From the NCBI RefSeq assembly GCF_006346335.1, contig NZ_VDMC01000010.1:24425-88424 (forward strand): a stretch of DNA of 64,000 bases. The letters are read 5' to 3'. Positions 28,020 through 36,839 of the stretch are shown piece after piece. The DNA comes from Aequorivita sinensis (GTDB lineage: Bacteria > Bacteroidota > Bacteroidia > Flavobacteriales > Flavobacteriaceae). Within the stretch, counting starts at the first letter, position 1, and each line of letters opens with the position of its first letter. The notes beneath the pieces are model-generated. The model searched no databases. It was not told the DNA's origin and was given only the letters and a program-made list of their open reading frames with translations. The translations under genes were made by a program, and so were the position numbers.

Positions 28020-30635
28020 TTATTTAATTATCAGTTTTGAAGTTTGAGTTTTATCACCACCTTCTACAGTAATCATATACATACCAGTAGATAATTCACT
28101 AGCGTCAATTAAAGCGGTATGGTGTAATTCAACTTGTTTGTTGAATACTAATCTTCCATTAATATCATAGATAGAAACTTTAGTATTTCCAAGGTCGAAT
28201 CTAGATTTAATGTTAATATGCCCATTAGATGGGTTAGGGTAAATAATGAAATTATTTTCTATTTCATTGTTTGCTGTTCCAAGTGGACAATCTGCAGGTA
28301 CGTCAAAAGCTTCAGTTCCATCTTGCTTACTTGCAACACTTCCTTGATTAGCGCTAAATCCTAATCCTCTACGAGCAAAAACATTCCAAATTAAACATTT
28401 GTTAGCTCCACCATTAATAATTTCGTCTGCTTCAAGAATAGCATCTCTACCATCAATAAATCCTGGACTACATCTTTGCAATTTTAAACCATCTACAACT
28501 AACTGTAACGCCATATTATTTCCACCAGTACCATTGTAAATATCTTCATCAAAACCATACTCATCTACAAATGCCCAAGTTAAATCCCATAACATAGTTG
28601 CCCAAACCGATCCTACTCCATGAGGCGCAACTTGAGATTTAATACTGTTATAAGTAAAGTTATTGATTGACATATCAGTAGTATAAGGTTTGGATCTAAT
28701 TCCATCACCTGCTCTACTTTCGCCGCTAATATAAGTTCCCATTCCTCTTACATCTTCACCAGATTCACCAGGTAACATAGTTAGCATAAGGGCGAAATAA
28801 TCGCTCCAACCTTCACCCATTTGCTCTTCGTTTTGTAAACATCCTGCAGCAGCTGGACCTCCAGTTAATCTGTTTGAGATTCCATGTCCGTATTCGTGAG
28901 CTACAATAGTATTGTCTACATCTCCATCACGTTGGTTAAAATCTGTTCCAGAACCATCATCCACTAAAGTTGTACTAATAGTTTCACCATTTAGTAATGC
29001 ATCTATAATAGCATCTCCATCACTTTTAAAGATCATAATCGCAGGAATACCAAGTCCTGCTCCAGAACCTCCCATTCTTATTGGGTCGCCTGGTATATTA
29101 TTTACCATTACAACAGCTACAGCTCCTGCATCTTCTGCTGCTTGTACTTTTTGTGCGAAACCGCATTCTCCTCTTCTTATAACAACAATTTTGCCGCTAA
29201 GCTCAGAAGCATTTGTTACGTTATCACATCCATCGTGAGGGTCTGTAGAGTTTCCAGAGTTATCGTCTTCAATTAATGCTAAATTAGCTGTAATTGGCGT
29301 AGTTGGAAGTGGCGTTCCACCACCACTAAAAGCTGATTTATGTGCGTAATAATCCCCAGCTAATGCCCCATTATTTACAGTCATAAAAGTACCTAAAACA
29401 TTTTGAGGAGCAGACCATAAGTACATTTGCATTCTTCCAGAATATCCATCTGGAGGAGTCATAAAGTTTGCGTTATTTAAACCACCACCATCTTGAGCTT
29501 CTGCTACCACATGGTCACCTTCAGCACCTCCATTACCATAGTTATTAGCCTGGAAGTTTCCACTTTCTTCATCAAAACCATATTGGTAAAACACATCGTG
29601 CATGATGTTGTTCATATAGAATAAGTTTGTGATAGCTGCTTCTGTATAGTTTGATGGATTTTGAGGTAAGTCGAAAGGAAAATCAAACTGTAGCGTTGCT
29701 CCTCCTTCAGCTTGCATACCTGCACCATTATTACCTGCAATATCTTCTTTAGCCAAAACATTGTTTCCACGAGTAGTAGTGTATTCAGCACCTGCAACAC
29801 CGTCTGTATCGTGCCATCCAAATGGTGAAGCTACAACGTTAGAAGGGTCCGAAACTAAAACATCATCTCCATCATTTGGCGCTCCAAATGGTATTGGGAA
29901 TACTCTGTATGCAGATCCATTTACAACTGGCTGATGAAAGTCTGCTGAAGATTTTTTAGAAAATAAAACACTCTCAGTTGCCTCCATAGTGTGTGAGTGA
30001 GGTTGAGCCTCAAAATTGCAACTAGCAACCCAGTCATTTATTTCCAACAGTTTTCCTGTTAAGGCATCAATACGTACACTATAGTAGTTTTGAGCATCTT
30101 TTTTATAAATACTAACATCCCAAGCCAAACGCAAAGTTTGGTTGTCGTTTAATCCTTGATACACAAGAGTTACAGGAATGTTGTTTATTGAAATATTTCC
30201 ATCAGTAAAAACATAAGAGTTATTTCCCACTGTCTCAATAAGGTTTAAACCTGTTGGAGCTGGAAGTCCCAATTCTGATGCAGCATTCGAAATTGCCGAT
30301 AGAGCAGAAACAGAAGGCTGAGTAGTGTTCGCTTTAAGTGCGATATTGTTTGTAAATGCTAATTGAGCTGAAATAACTGATCCTTCTCTTAGTACAAAAG
30401 AAGAAATAGCATTGTGAATCTTAATTCCACGAAAACGCTGTTCTACATAAACATTGTCTGCTTGTAAGCTTTTTGAGTGACTTTGTGAAGTAATATTTAT
30501 GTCTGAATAATCTTGTTGTTCAAGATTTAAGTTCGATCTATTTTGCTGAAGATACGATTTGATGGAATTGGTGTAATCCTGGGCAAAGCTTAGATTAAAG
30601 GTTAATAAAATGAGTGAGTAAATAATTTTTTTCAT
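28020..30635 (-). CDS. Secreted M36 (fungalysin) metalloprotease with PA and T9SS domains
   Basis: 871 residues. Signal peptide IIYSLILLTFNLSFAQD, N-terminal FTP-type propeptide (about 30-200), catalytic zinc domain with HEYGH at about residue 580 and the downstream Glu in EEQMGEGWSDYFA, and an inserted protease-associated domain (about 440-560; SGKIVVIRRGECGFAQKVQAAEDAGA). The C-terminal type A sorting domain (NNFIIYPNPSNGHINI ... LIIK) marks export by type IX secretion. Expected to be processed by propeptide removal and to degrade external protein. Confidence 0.95.
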   Translation of the reverse strand: MKKIIYSLILLTFNLSFAQDYTNSIKSYLQQNRSNLNLEQQDYSDINITSQSHSKSLQADNVYVEQRFRGIKIHNAISSFVLREGSVISAQLAFTNNIALKANTTQPSVSALSAISNAASELGLPAPTGLNLIETVGNNSYVFTDGNISINNIPVTLVYQGLNDNQTLRLAWDVSIYKKDAQNYYSVRIDALTGKLLEINDWVASCNFEAQPHSHTMEATESVLFSKKSSADFHQPVVNGSAYRVFPIPFGAPNDGDDVLVSDPSNVVASPFGWHDTDGVAGAEYTTTRGNNVLAKEDIAGNNGAGMQAEGGATLQFDFPFDLPQNPSNYTEAAITNLFYMNNIMHDVFYQYGFDEESGNFQANNYGNGGAEGDHVVAEAQDGGGLNNANFMTPPDGYSGRMQMYLWSAPQNVLGTFMTVNNGALAGDYYAHKSAFSGGGTPLPTTPITANLALIEDDNSGNSTDPHDGCDNVTNASELSGKIVVIRRGECGFAQKVQAAEDAGAVAVVMVNNIPGDPIRMGGSGAGLGIPAIMIFKSDGDAIIDALLNGETISTTLVDDGSGTDFNQRDGDVDNTIVAHEYGHGISNRLTGGPAAAGCLQNEEQMGEGWSDYFALMLTMLPGESGEDVRGMGTYISGESRAGDGIRSKPYTTDMSINNFTYNSIKSQVAPHGVGSVWATMLWDLTWAFVDEYGFDEDIYNGTGGNNMALQLVVDGLKLQRCSPGFIDGRDAILEADEIINGGANKCLIWNVFARRGLGFSANQGSVASKQDGTEAFDVPADCPLGTANNEIENNFIIYPNPSNGHINIKSRFDLGNTKVSIYDINGRLVFNKQVELHHTALIDASELSTGMYMITVEGGDKTQTSKLIIK

Positions 30636-30805
30636 GAAAATTTGATTTAATATTATAAGAGTTTGCCGAGATTAGTGTTCCAACTCTACAAACAATTGTG
30701 AAACTAAAAGAGCAATGTAGCCGCTAAATTTAACATTAATTAAGGTATTTATTAACATAACAGTATATTTTAACATTTACTGTGTCAATGGCATACCCTT
30801 TATAA

Positions 30806-32137
30806 TTAAAGATTACCATTTAATTTTTGAAAAATCTGAAGTGCATTGCCATCTGGCATTCTTGAAATATGGTTGCAGCTTTCCATTAAATATTCATATA
30901 CGCTCTTAGATTTTGTCTTATCTAGAGCAGCAAGCTTTAATAACACCTTATCTTTTTGACGTGCTTCACCATTATATGTGTTTTCAAAAGCAGTTGTATA
31001 GGCATCTAATAAAGTAGTAAGGATAGTATAACCTGCAATTTCTTTTTCCATTACTTCATTACTTTGATAAATCCTATTTACGCTCACCTCAATAATATCG
31101 GCGATTTGAGCTTTGTATTGACTTTTATCCAATAGTGAAACAGAGAATGTACCTTTAAGTATTTCCTCTTCATTTTCAAGGAAGATGGAGGCGGCTTCTG
31201 CAATTAAAGTATTTATTGCAAGCGAACGTAAATATGCTAATCTATCTGAGGAAGTTGAAAGTTTATAGTACACATCACTTTTAAGATTGTTTCTAACTAA
31301 ATTTATAAGATACTCTAGGGCAACTTCTTCTTCAATCAACCCAAGGTTTATCCCATCTTCAAAATCGATAATGGTATAGCAGATATCATCAGCAGCTTCT
31401 ACCAAATATGCTAAAGGATGACGTGCATACCCCTCGCCTTCTCTTTTTAACAAACCAAGATCTGAAACTACTTCATCAAAAAATTCAACATCACTTTGAA
31501 ATACACCAAACTTTTTATCTGCCACGTGTGACGTAGGTTTCTTAGGAAGTGATTGCTTAGGATACTTCATAAAAGCCCCCAAACTTGCATAGGTCAAACG
31601 CAATCCGCCAGACACTCCATTTTTAGATTCTGTCAAAATTTTGAAGCCGTTTGCATTTCCTTCAAAATCTATTAAATCCTGATACTCCTTATCAGTAAGT
31701 TTATCTTTAAAACGCTTCCCATTCCCATTTAAGAAATAATCCCCAATAGCTTTTTCCCCACTGTGACCAAAAGGAGGGTTTCCTATATCGTGTGCTAAAG
31801 CCGCAGCGGCTACTATTGCTCCAAAATCGTTTGCTTGGTAACCGTGTACACTTTCAAGATGTGGGTGTTTTTTTAAAATCTGTTTTCCAACAGTCCTTCC
31901 TAATGAACGTCCAACAACAGAAACCTCTAAACTATGAGTAAGACGAGTGTGAACAAAAGAAGTTTTAGATAAGGGTATAACTTGAGTTTTGTCTTGCAGA
32001 CTTCTGAAAGCAGAAGAAAAAATAATTCGGTCGAAATCAACTTCAAAACCTATACGAGTTTCGTTTTCTTCAATCCTAAGTCGTTTGTTTTTATCGCCTT
32101 GCTTTCTAAGTGAGAGCAACTGTTCCCATTGCATCAT
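30806..32137 (-). CDS. dgt: Deoxyguanosinetriphosphate triphosphohydrolase (dGTPase)
   Basis: 443-residue HD-domain hydrolase that releases triphosphate from dGTP or other dNTPs. Key motifs are TRLTHSLEVSVVGRSLGR, the HD dyad in AALAHDIGNPPFGHSGE (about residue 115) and the downstream EAADDICYTIIDFEDG. Start is one of two ATGs at 32137/32134. The type with GNPPFGHSGE is a full-length Dgt rather than an HD-domain fragment. Confidence 0.94.
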   Translation of the reverse strand: MMQWEQLLSLRKQGDKNKRLRIEENETRIGFEVDFDRIIFSSAFRSLQDKTQVIPLSKTSFVHTRLTHSLEVSVVGRSLGRTVGKQILKKHPHLESVHGYQANDFGAIVAAAALAHDIGNPPFGHSGEKAIGDYFLNGNGKRFKDKLTDKEYQDLIDFEGNANGFKILTESKNGVSGGLRLTYASLGAFMKYPKQSLPKKPTSHVADKKFGVFQSDVEFFDEVVSDLGLLKREGEGYARHPLAYLVEAADDICYTIIDFEDGINLGLIEEEVALEYLINLVRNNLKSDVYYKLSTSSDRLAYLRSLAINTLIAEAASIFLENEEEILKGTFSVSLLDKSQYKAQIADIIEVSVNRIYQSNEVMEKEIAGYTILTTLLDAYTTAFENTYNGEARQKDKVLLKLAALDKTKSKSVYEYLMESCNHISRMPDGNALQIFQKLNGNL

Positions 32138-32205
32138 AAGTAATAATATTTTGAAGGCAAGATACTATTTTCAAAAGGGAAGTCAATATTATTTTTTGAA
32201 TCGCT

Positions 32206-32284
32206 CTTAACATTAAGCTAACACATTGGTTACTTATTGATAATTCATAATTAACGTAGACTTTACAAGGTAGAGGTTTCTTTG
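32206..32284 (+). promoter_or_regulatory. Pho-box array and -7 element of the TonB receptor gene
   Basis: Six 7-mers lie exactly 11 nt apart from 32206: CTTAACA, GCTAACA, GGTTACT, GATAATT, ATTAACG, CTTTACA. The last ends at 32267, 8 nt before GTTTCTTTG (32276-32284). The same 8-nt offset occurs at the four other phosphate-gene promoters in this window. The direct repeats are in the form of PhoB-type boxes; PhoB binding is inferred. Confidence 0.82.
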
Positions 32285-32307
32285 CACCAATAAATCAAAC
32301 GGCAAAA

Positions 32308-35133
32308 ATGAAAACACTTTTTAAAACTTTATTCTTACTAATTACGTCAATTACATTCGCTCAAAGCGGATCTATTGTTGGACAACTTACCGACACCGAT
32401 TACAATAACGAACCTCTTCCTTTTGCAAATGTATTTTTAAAGGGAACTTCAACTGGAGTAACATCTGATATAGACGGGTTATATTCTTTAGAAAATATTG
32501 AACCTGGTACTTACACCGTAGTTTATAGCTACGTAGGTTATGAAACTGTTGAAATTCCCAATGTAAATGTTACTGCTAATAAAGTAACTAATATTAATGT
32601 GCCGATGGGTGCAAGTGCTGCCGCACTAGATGAAGTTGTTATAAAAACTATAACTCGCCGAGAAAGTGCAGTTGCTTTACTACTAGAACAAAAGAAAGCT
32701 GTAGGAATTTCCCAATCTATTGGTGCTGAAGATCTTTCTAGAAAAGGTGTAAGCGACGCAGAGGGCGCCGTAACCAAAGTAACTGGAGTGAAAAAACAAG
32801 CCGGGACCAAAAACGTTTTTGTTCGCGGTTTAGGTGATCGTTACAATTCAACAACCTTAAATGGTTTGCCACTACCTTCAGAAGATCCTGAATACAAGAA
32901 CATTTCTTTAGACTTTTTCGCTTCAGATATTATCGAGAGCGTAGGAATCAACAAAACTTTCTCCGTACCACTTTACGGCGATGTTGCGGGTGCTAATATT
33001 GATATAGTAAGCAAAGAACTTACGGGTCCTGGAAGTTTACAATTTTCAATTTCACCAGGGATAAACTCTCGCGCAATCGGGAAGGATTTCTTAACAATGG
33101 ATAACGCTAAATATATTGGTAACATCCACAATACCAATGTTCCAATTACCAATTTAAACATTCATTCTTTCGACAATAATTTTAAACCAGAAACTCAGAA
33201 CGCACAGCTAAACGGCAGCTATTCACTTTCTGGTGGAAAACGAATTGAGCTTGGAGAAAATCAATTGAGCTTTTTCATTGTTGGAAGTTTAGATAACAAT
33301 TATGAATATCGCGAAGGTGCTTCAGACAGAATAAATGCAGCAGGTGGTTTTAATCAGCAGTTTGATAAAACTGAATACAATTATAATGTGTCAAAACTTG
33401 CAATGGCAAATGTAAAATTTCGTTTTGAAGAAGGAGATTACATTTCTTTAAACAGTATGTTCATCAAGAGCAATACTCAAAGCATTTCAGATTATTACGG
33501 TTTAAAATCAGGATTAACTGAAAACGATGAACCTGGAAATCCAGTTCGTGCTTTTATTAGAAGACAACAGGAAGAAGAAAACAATCTCTTTGTAAACCAG
33601 CTTTTAACTTCACTTACACTTTCAGAGAAATTAAGTTTAGATGCTGGGGCTTCATTTAATACTATCCGCGGATACGAGCCAGACAGAAGAACAAACACTT
33701 ATGTAATCGATGTAAATAGCGACGTGGCAAAAGCTGCTTCTGGAAGTGCATTAAACAATCGTTTCTACTCAAATCTTGAAGAAGATGATTTGGCTGGAAA
33801 ACTTTATTTAAACTATGCTTTAAATGGAGAAAACGAATTTAGCAACAACAGTAAAATTCGCTTAGGGTACAATTACAGAAATACCGATCGCTCTTTCAAT
33901 TACACTCAGATAAACTATATTTTAGACAGTCCAACAGTTGTGGATATAGACAATCCAGACACTTCACTATTTAATCAACAGTCTCTGAACGATGGAATTT
34001 TCAGACTTACTACCAATCGCGGGGATGGTCGTGACGGTAATGATCCTTTTATACCTTTTTCTTATAACGGAAAGAGAACTTTACACGCTGGTTTAGGAGA
34101 TATTAGCTATGACTTTTCAGAAAAATTTTCAGCGAATATTGGGATGCGTTATGAAAAAGTAAAGCAAGAAGTGTTTTTCGATACTAACCTTGCCACTACA
34201 AACGATCCAAATACCGATCCTTCGCTAATTGATGAAAACTTTATCCTTCCAAGTTTCAACTTGAAGTACAATTTCAATGAAAACAGCATATTGCGTTTGG
34301 CGGGAAGTAAAACATATACACTACCACAGTTTAAGGAAGTAGCTCCTTTTTTATATGAAAATGTAAGTTTCAACAGCTTTGGAAACCCGTATTTATTAAC
34401 TGCTGATAACTACAATCTAGATTTAAAATACGAATACTATTTCAGTAGAAGTGAAATAATAGCCGTAACAGGTTTCTACAAAAACATTCAAAACGCAATT
34501 AACCGAATTGAAGTTAATTCGGCTGCTGGAGAACTATCCTATGTAAATACGGGCGATGCAAATATTGCAGGAGTAGAGCTTGAATTGAGAAAAGACATCT
34601 TAAATATTACAGATGAATCAGACAACGAAAAGAAATTGACATTTGGTTTAAATGCTTCATATCTGTATTCAAATCAAAAACTTGAGGATGTTCCAACAGA
34701 TAATCTTACTGTGAGATTTACAAATAAAGAAGATGAATTAGAAGGTTCTTCTCCATTCATCTTAGGAACCGATTTAACCTTTAACTTAAACAAAAACAAT
34801 AGCGGAATTACAAGTTCAGTTGTTTTCAACTACAATAGTAAAAGTATTTACTCTCTAGGAACAGGTGGTGACGATGCAAATCCTGGTTCTGGAAAAAGCA
34901 ATATTATGCTTGCCGCTGTTCCTACTTTAGATTTGATCAACAAAATTGCCATCAATAAAAACTTCGGAATCAAACTTAACATTAAAAACATATTGGATCC
35001 TGAGTATAAATTGACGCAAGCAGTAAACAACATTGGTGTTGCTAATCCTGCATTACCTAACGGACAAGAGATTCCAGTTGAAAGTTATAAAAGAGGAGTT
35101 TCTTTTAGCGCCGGCGTTTCGTATTCATTCTAA
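32308..35133 (+). CDS. TonB-dependent receptor, phosphate-island outer membrane transporter
   Basis: 941 residues. Signal peptide FKTLFLLITSITFAQ, N-terminal carboxypeptidase-regulatory-like domain (about 20-105; SIVGQLTDTDYNNEPLPFANVFLKG), plug (about 115-230; VTGVKKQAGTKNVFVRGLGDRYN) and a 22-strand-type barrel ending in AGVSYSF. It uses the TonB/ExbB/ExbD system to move a ligand across the outer membrane. The Pho-box promoter and the following lipoprotein suggest a phosphorus-containing ligand; this is inference from context. Confidence 0.93.
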   Translation: MKTLFKTLFLLITSITFAQSGSIVGQLTDTDYNNEPLPFANVFLKGTSTGVTSDIDGLYSLENIEPGTYTVVYSYVGYETVEIPNVNVTANKVTNINVPMGASAAALDEVVIKTITRRESAVALLLEQKKAVGISQSIGAEDLSRKGVSDAEGAVTKVTGVKKQAGTKNVFVRGLGDRYNSTTLNGLPLPSEDPEYKNISLDFFASDIIESVGINKTFSVPLYGDVAGANIDIVSKELTGPGSLQFSISPGINSRAIGKDFLTMDNAKYIGNIHNTNVPITNLNIHSFDNNFKPETQNAQLNGSYSLSGGKRIELGENQLSFFIVGSLDNNYEYREGASDRINAAGGFNQQFDKTEYNYNVSKLAMANVKFRFEEGDYISLNSMFIKSNTQSISDYYGLKSGLTENDEPGNPVRAFIRRQQEEENNLFVNQLLTSLTLSEKLSLDAGASFNTIRGYEPDRRTNTYVIDVNSDVAKAASGSALNNRFYSNLEEDDLAGKLYLNYALNGENEFSNNSKIRLGYNYRNTDRSFNYTQINYILDSPTVVDIDNPDTSLFNQQSLNDGIFRLTTNRGDGRDGNDPFIPFSYNGKRTLHAGLGDISYDFSEKFSANIGMRYEKVKQEVFFDTNLATTNDPNTDPSLIDENFILPSFNLKYNFNENSILRLAGSKTYTLPQFKEVAPFLYENVSFNSFGNPYLLTADNYNLDLKYEYYFSRSEIIAVTGFYKNIQNAINRIEVNSAAGELSYVNTGDANIAGVELELRKDILNITDESDNEKKLTFGLNASYLYSNQKLEDVPTDNLTVRFTNKEDELEGSSPFILGTDLTFNLNKNNSGITSSVVFNYNSKSIYSLGTGGDDANPGSGKSNIMLAAVPTLDLINKIAINKNFGIKLNIKNILDPEYKLTQAVNNIGVANPALPNGQEIPVESYKRGVSFSAGVSYSF

Positions 35134-35139
35134 AAAACT

Positions 35140-35196
35140 ATTAACCCAAACTTAATATTAACCTAAACCAAAGGAAACACTACAACAGTTTCTTTG
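35140..35196 (+). promoter_or_regulatory. Pho-box array and -7 element of the surface lipoprotein gene
   Basis: Four 7-mers every 11 nt: ATTAACC (35140), CTTAATA (35151), CCTAAAC (35162), GGAAACA (35173). An 8-nt gap leads to GTTTCTTTG at 35188-35196, identical to the -7-like 9-mer of the TonB and small RNA promoters. Confidence 0.82.
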
Positions 35197-35217
35197 CATC
35201 AAACTTTAAAATCAAAA

Positions 35218-36492
35218 ATGAAAACAATGAAAAAATTACTTTTATCAACCTTTGTATTAGCAGCCTTAACAATTAGTAGCTGTAGTAAAGATGATAGTAG
35301 CGATCCAGTTGCTGTTACTTGTAATGACGGAATTCAGAATGGAGATGAAACTGGAGTAGACTGCGGTGGTTCTTGCGAGCCATGTGCTGTGGAAGGTCAA
35401 AAAGACGGAATTATAAACTCTCAAGACGATCCAGATTTAGATGCGTCAGATCTTAAAGGAAATGTTACTGCCGATGTTCGCCTTACAAATGATACAGTTT
35501 GGGTTTTAAGTGGTCCATTAAGCGTAAAAGAGGGGGCAACTTTAAGCATAGACGCTGGAACAACAATTAAAGCGGTTGCTGGTGGAACTAATGTTTATCT
35601 AGTAATTGAGCAAGGTGCAAAAATTAACGCAGAAGGAACTGCAGATGCGCCAATTAGATTTACTTCAAATGCTTCTAACCCTCGATCTGGTGACTGGGGA
35701 GGAATTCTTATAATCGGGAAAGCACCTCTTAGTGGTGGTGGAACTGCTACAACTGAAGTTGTTGACCTTACTTACGGTGGAACAGTTGAAAACGACAACT
35801 CTGGAGTAATGAAATATGTTGAAGCTTCTTACACTGGTGCTAGAATAAACGGTGATAAAGAATTTAACGGAATTACTTTTTACGGTGTTGGAAATGAAAC
35901 AGTAATTGAAAACTTAGCAGTTTTTTACTGCGATGATGATGCCTACGAGTGGTTTGGTGGTACTGTAAATGTAAAAAACCTAATTGCAGTAAACATTAAG
36001 GATGATATGTTTGACTGGACTCAAGGTTGGACTGGAACTGCAAAAAACCTTTATGGATTACGCGAATCTGACTTTACAGCAATTACTGAAGACCCTCGCG
36101 GATTAGAAGGTGATGGTAACCTAGATGGTAACTCTCCTGGTGACACTGGACAGTCTAACCCTACAATTGATGGTTTAGTTTTAATAAACGGATCTATCAT
36201 TGAAATGGCAGATATGATTAAGGTACGTCGTGGAAGCGGACTTACATTAACTAATGCTTATGTAGCATTTGCTAACGAAGATGCTAAAGCTTCAGACTTT
36301 ATCGATCTACAAGATGGTAAGGGTAATGCAAATGGCTCACTAGTAAATATATCAATTGTTGGAAATTCTTCAACAGGACTTGATATAACAGACGTAAAAT
36401 CAACGGAAAATGCTGTAATTGAAGTGACAGACGGGACTACTCCAACTGTAAGTAGAGACCTTTTCAATTGGACAGCATACGATTTTGAATAA
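35218..36492 (+). CDS. Surface lipoprotein, partner of the TonB receptor
   Basis: 424 residues from ATG 35218; the upstream TTG at 35194 lies in the -7 box and is rejected. Lipoprotein signal with lipobox LAALTISSCSKDD, then a Cys-rich linker (CNDGIQNGDETGVDCGGSC and EPC) and a beta-rich, probably beta-helical domain (SGDWGGILIIGKAPLSGGG, FYCDDDAYEWFGGTVNVKN). Relatives occur beside TonB receptors in Bacteroidota, sometimes misnamed multidrug transporter; no transporter helices exist here. Ligand binding for the receptor is inferred from position and shared promoter. Confidence 0.8.
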   Translation: MKTMKKLLLSTFVLAALTISSCSKDDSSDPVAVTCNDGIQNGDETGVDCGGSCEPCAVEGQKDGIINSQDDPDLDASDLKGNVTADVRLTNDTVWVLSGPLSVKEGATLSIDAGTTIKAVAGGTNVYLVIEQGAKINAEGTADAPIRFTSNASNPRSGDWGGILIIGKAPLSGGGTATTEVVDLTYGGTVENDNSGVMKYVEASYTGARINGDKEFNGITFYGVGNETVIENLAVFYCDDDAYEWFGGTVNVKNLIAVNIKDDMFDWTQGWTGTAKNLYGLRESDFTAITEDPRGLEGDGNLDGNSPGDTGQSNPTIDGLVLINGSIIEMADMIKVRRGSGLTLTNAYVAFANEDAKASDFIDLQDGKGNANGSLVNISIVGNSSTGLDITDVKSTENAVIEVTDGTTPTVSRDLFNWTAYDFE

Positions 36493-36514
36493 GTACTTGA
36501 ATTAGCAAAATCCT

Positions 36515-36550
36515 AAGCCCAGTTTCAGTTGAAAACTGGGCTTTCTTTTT
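36515..36550 (+). terminator. Intrinsic terminator of the lipoprotein gene
   Basis: AAGCCCAGTTT (36515-36525) pairs with AAACTGGGCTT (36533-36543), 7-nt loop, then a T-rich tail. It separates the lipoprotein gene from the next promoter. Confidence 0.9.
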
Positions 36551-36599
36551 TTAAAGCAATTTCGAAAAACATAAAACCAATAGATAATAAATATCTCAA

Positions 36600-36656
36600 T
36601 TTAACCATTTGGTAATATTATGTTTACCACAATTAAACATTGAGTTTGTTTCTTTG
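36600..36656 (+). promoter_or_regulatory. Pho-box array and -7 element of a small RNA candidate
   Basis: Four 7-mers every 11 nt: TTTAACC (36600), GGTAATA (36611), GTTTACC (36622), TTAAACA (36633). After 8 nt comes GTTTCTTTG (36648-36656). The stretch 36493-36839 holds no gene: it contains a terminator, this promoter, the small RNA candidate and the porin promoter. Confidence 0.8.
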
Positions 36657-36661
36657 GTTCA

Positions 36662-36745
36662 GCTTTAAGAGCAAATTTAAAATCGTTTTAGTTTTTGTCG
36701 ACTAGATTTTAAACCGGGCTTCACTTCATCGTGAAGCCCTTTTTT
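36662..36745 (+). ncRNA. Candidate phosphate-regulated small RNA, about 84 nt
   Basis: Starts a few nt after the -7 element at 36648-36656 and ends at a strong intrinsic terminator. Two stem-loops are visible: TTTAAAATC (36676-36684) with GATTTTAAA (36705-36713), with an inner TAGT/ACTA helix, and the terminator GGGCTTCAC (36716-36724) with GTGAAGCCC (36731-36739) followed by six T. No open reading frame of useful length exists between promoter and terminator, and the porin has its own promoter 30 nt further on. So a free-standing transcript is inferred. Transcription itself and targets are not shown by sequence. Confidence 0.68.
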
Positions 36746-36773
36746 GCTTAGTATTAAATAATTAATTTCAATT

Positions 36774-36808
36774 CTTAACATTCAGGTAACATTAAATTCG
36801 GTTCTTTA
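36774..36808 (+). promoter_or_regulatory. Pho-box pair and -7 element of the porin gene
   Basis: CTTAACA (36774) and GGTAACA (36785), 11 nt apart, then 8 nt to GGTTCTTTA (36800-36808), a variant of the GTTTCTTTG element. Confidence 0.78.
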
Positions 36809-36839
36809 CAGCGACAAAAACTAAAAAATTGATTTCTTA

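Noticed and set aside
28912..29238. 108-codon plus-strand frame inside the M36 protease
   Set aside because: Antisense to the PA-domain region; composition is that of a reverse-complement shadow.
30729..30775. Three TTAACA-like words between M36 and dgt, considered as a Pho array
   Set aside because: Spacing is 22 then 18 nt, not multiples of 11; no TTTCTTTG element or plus-strand gene follows.
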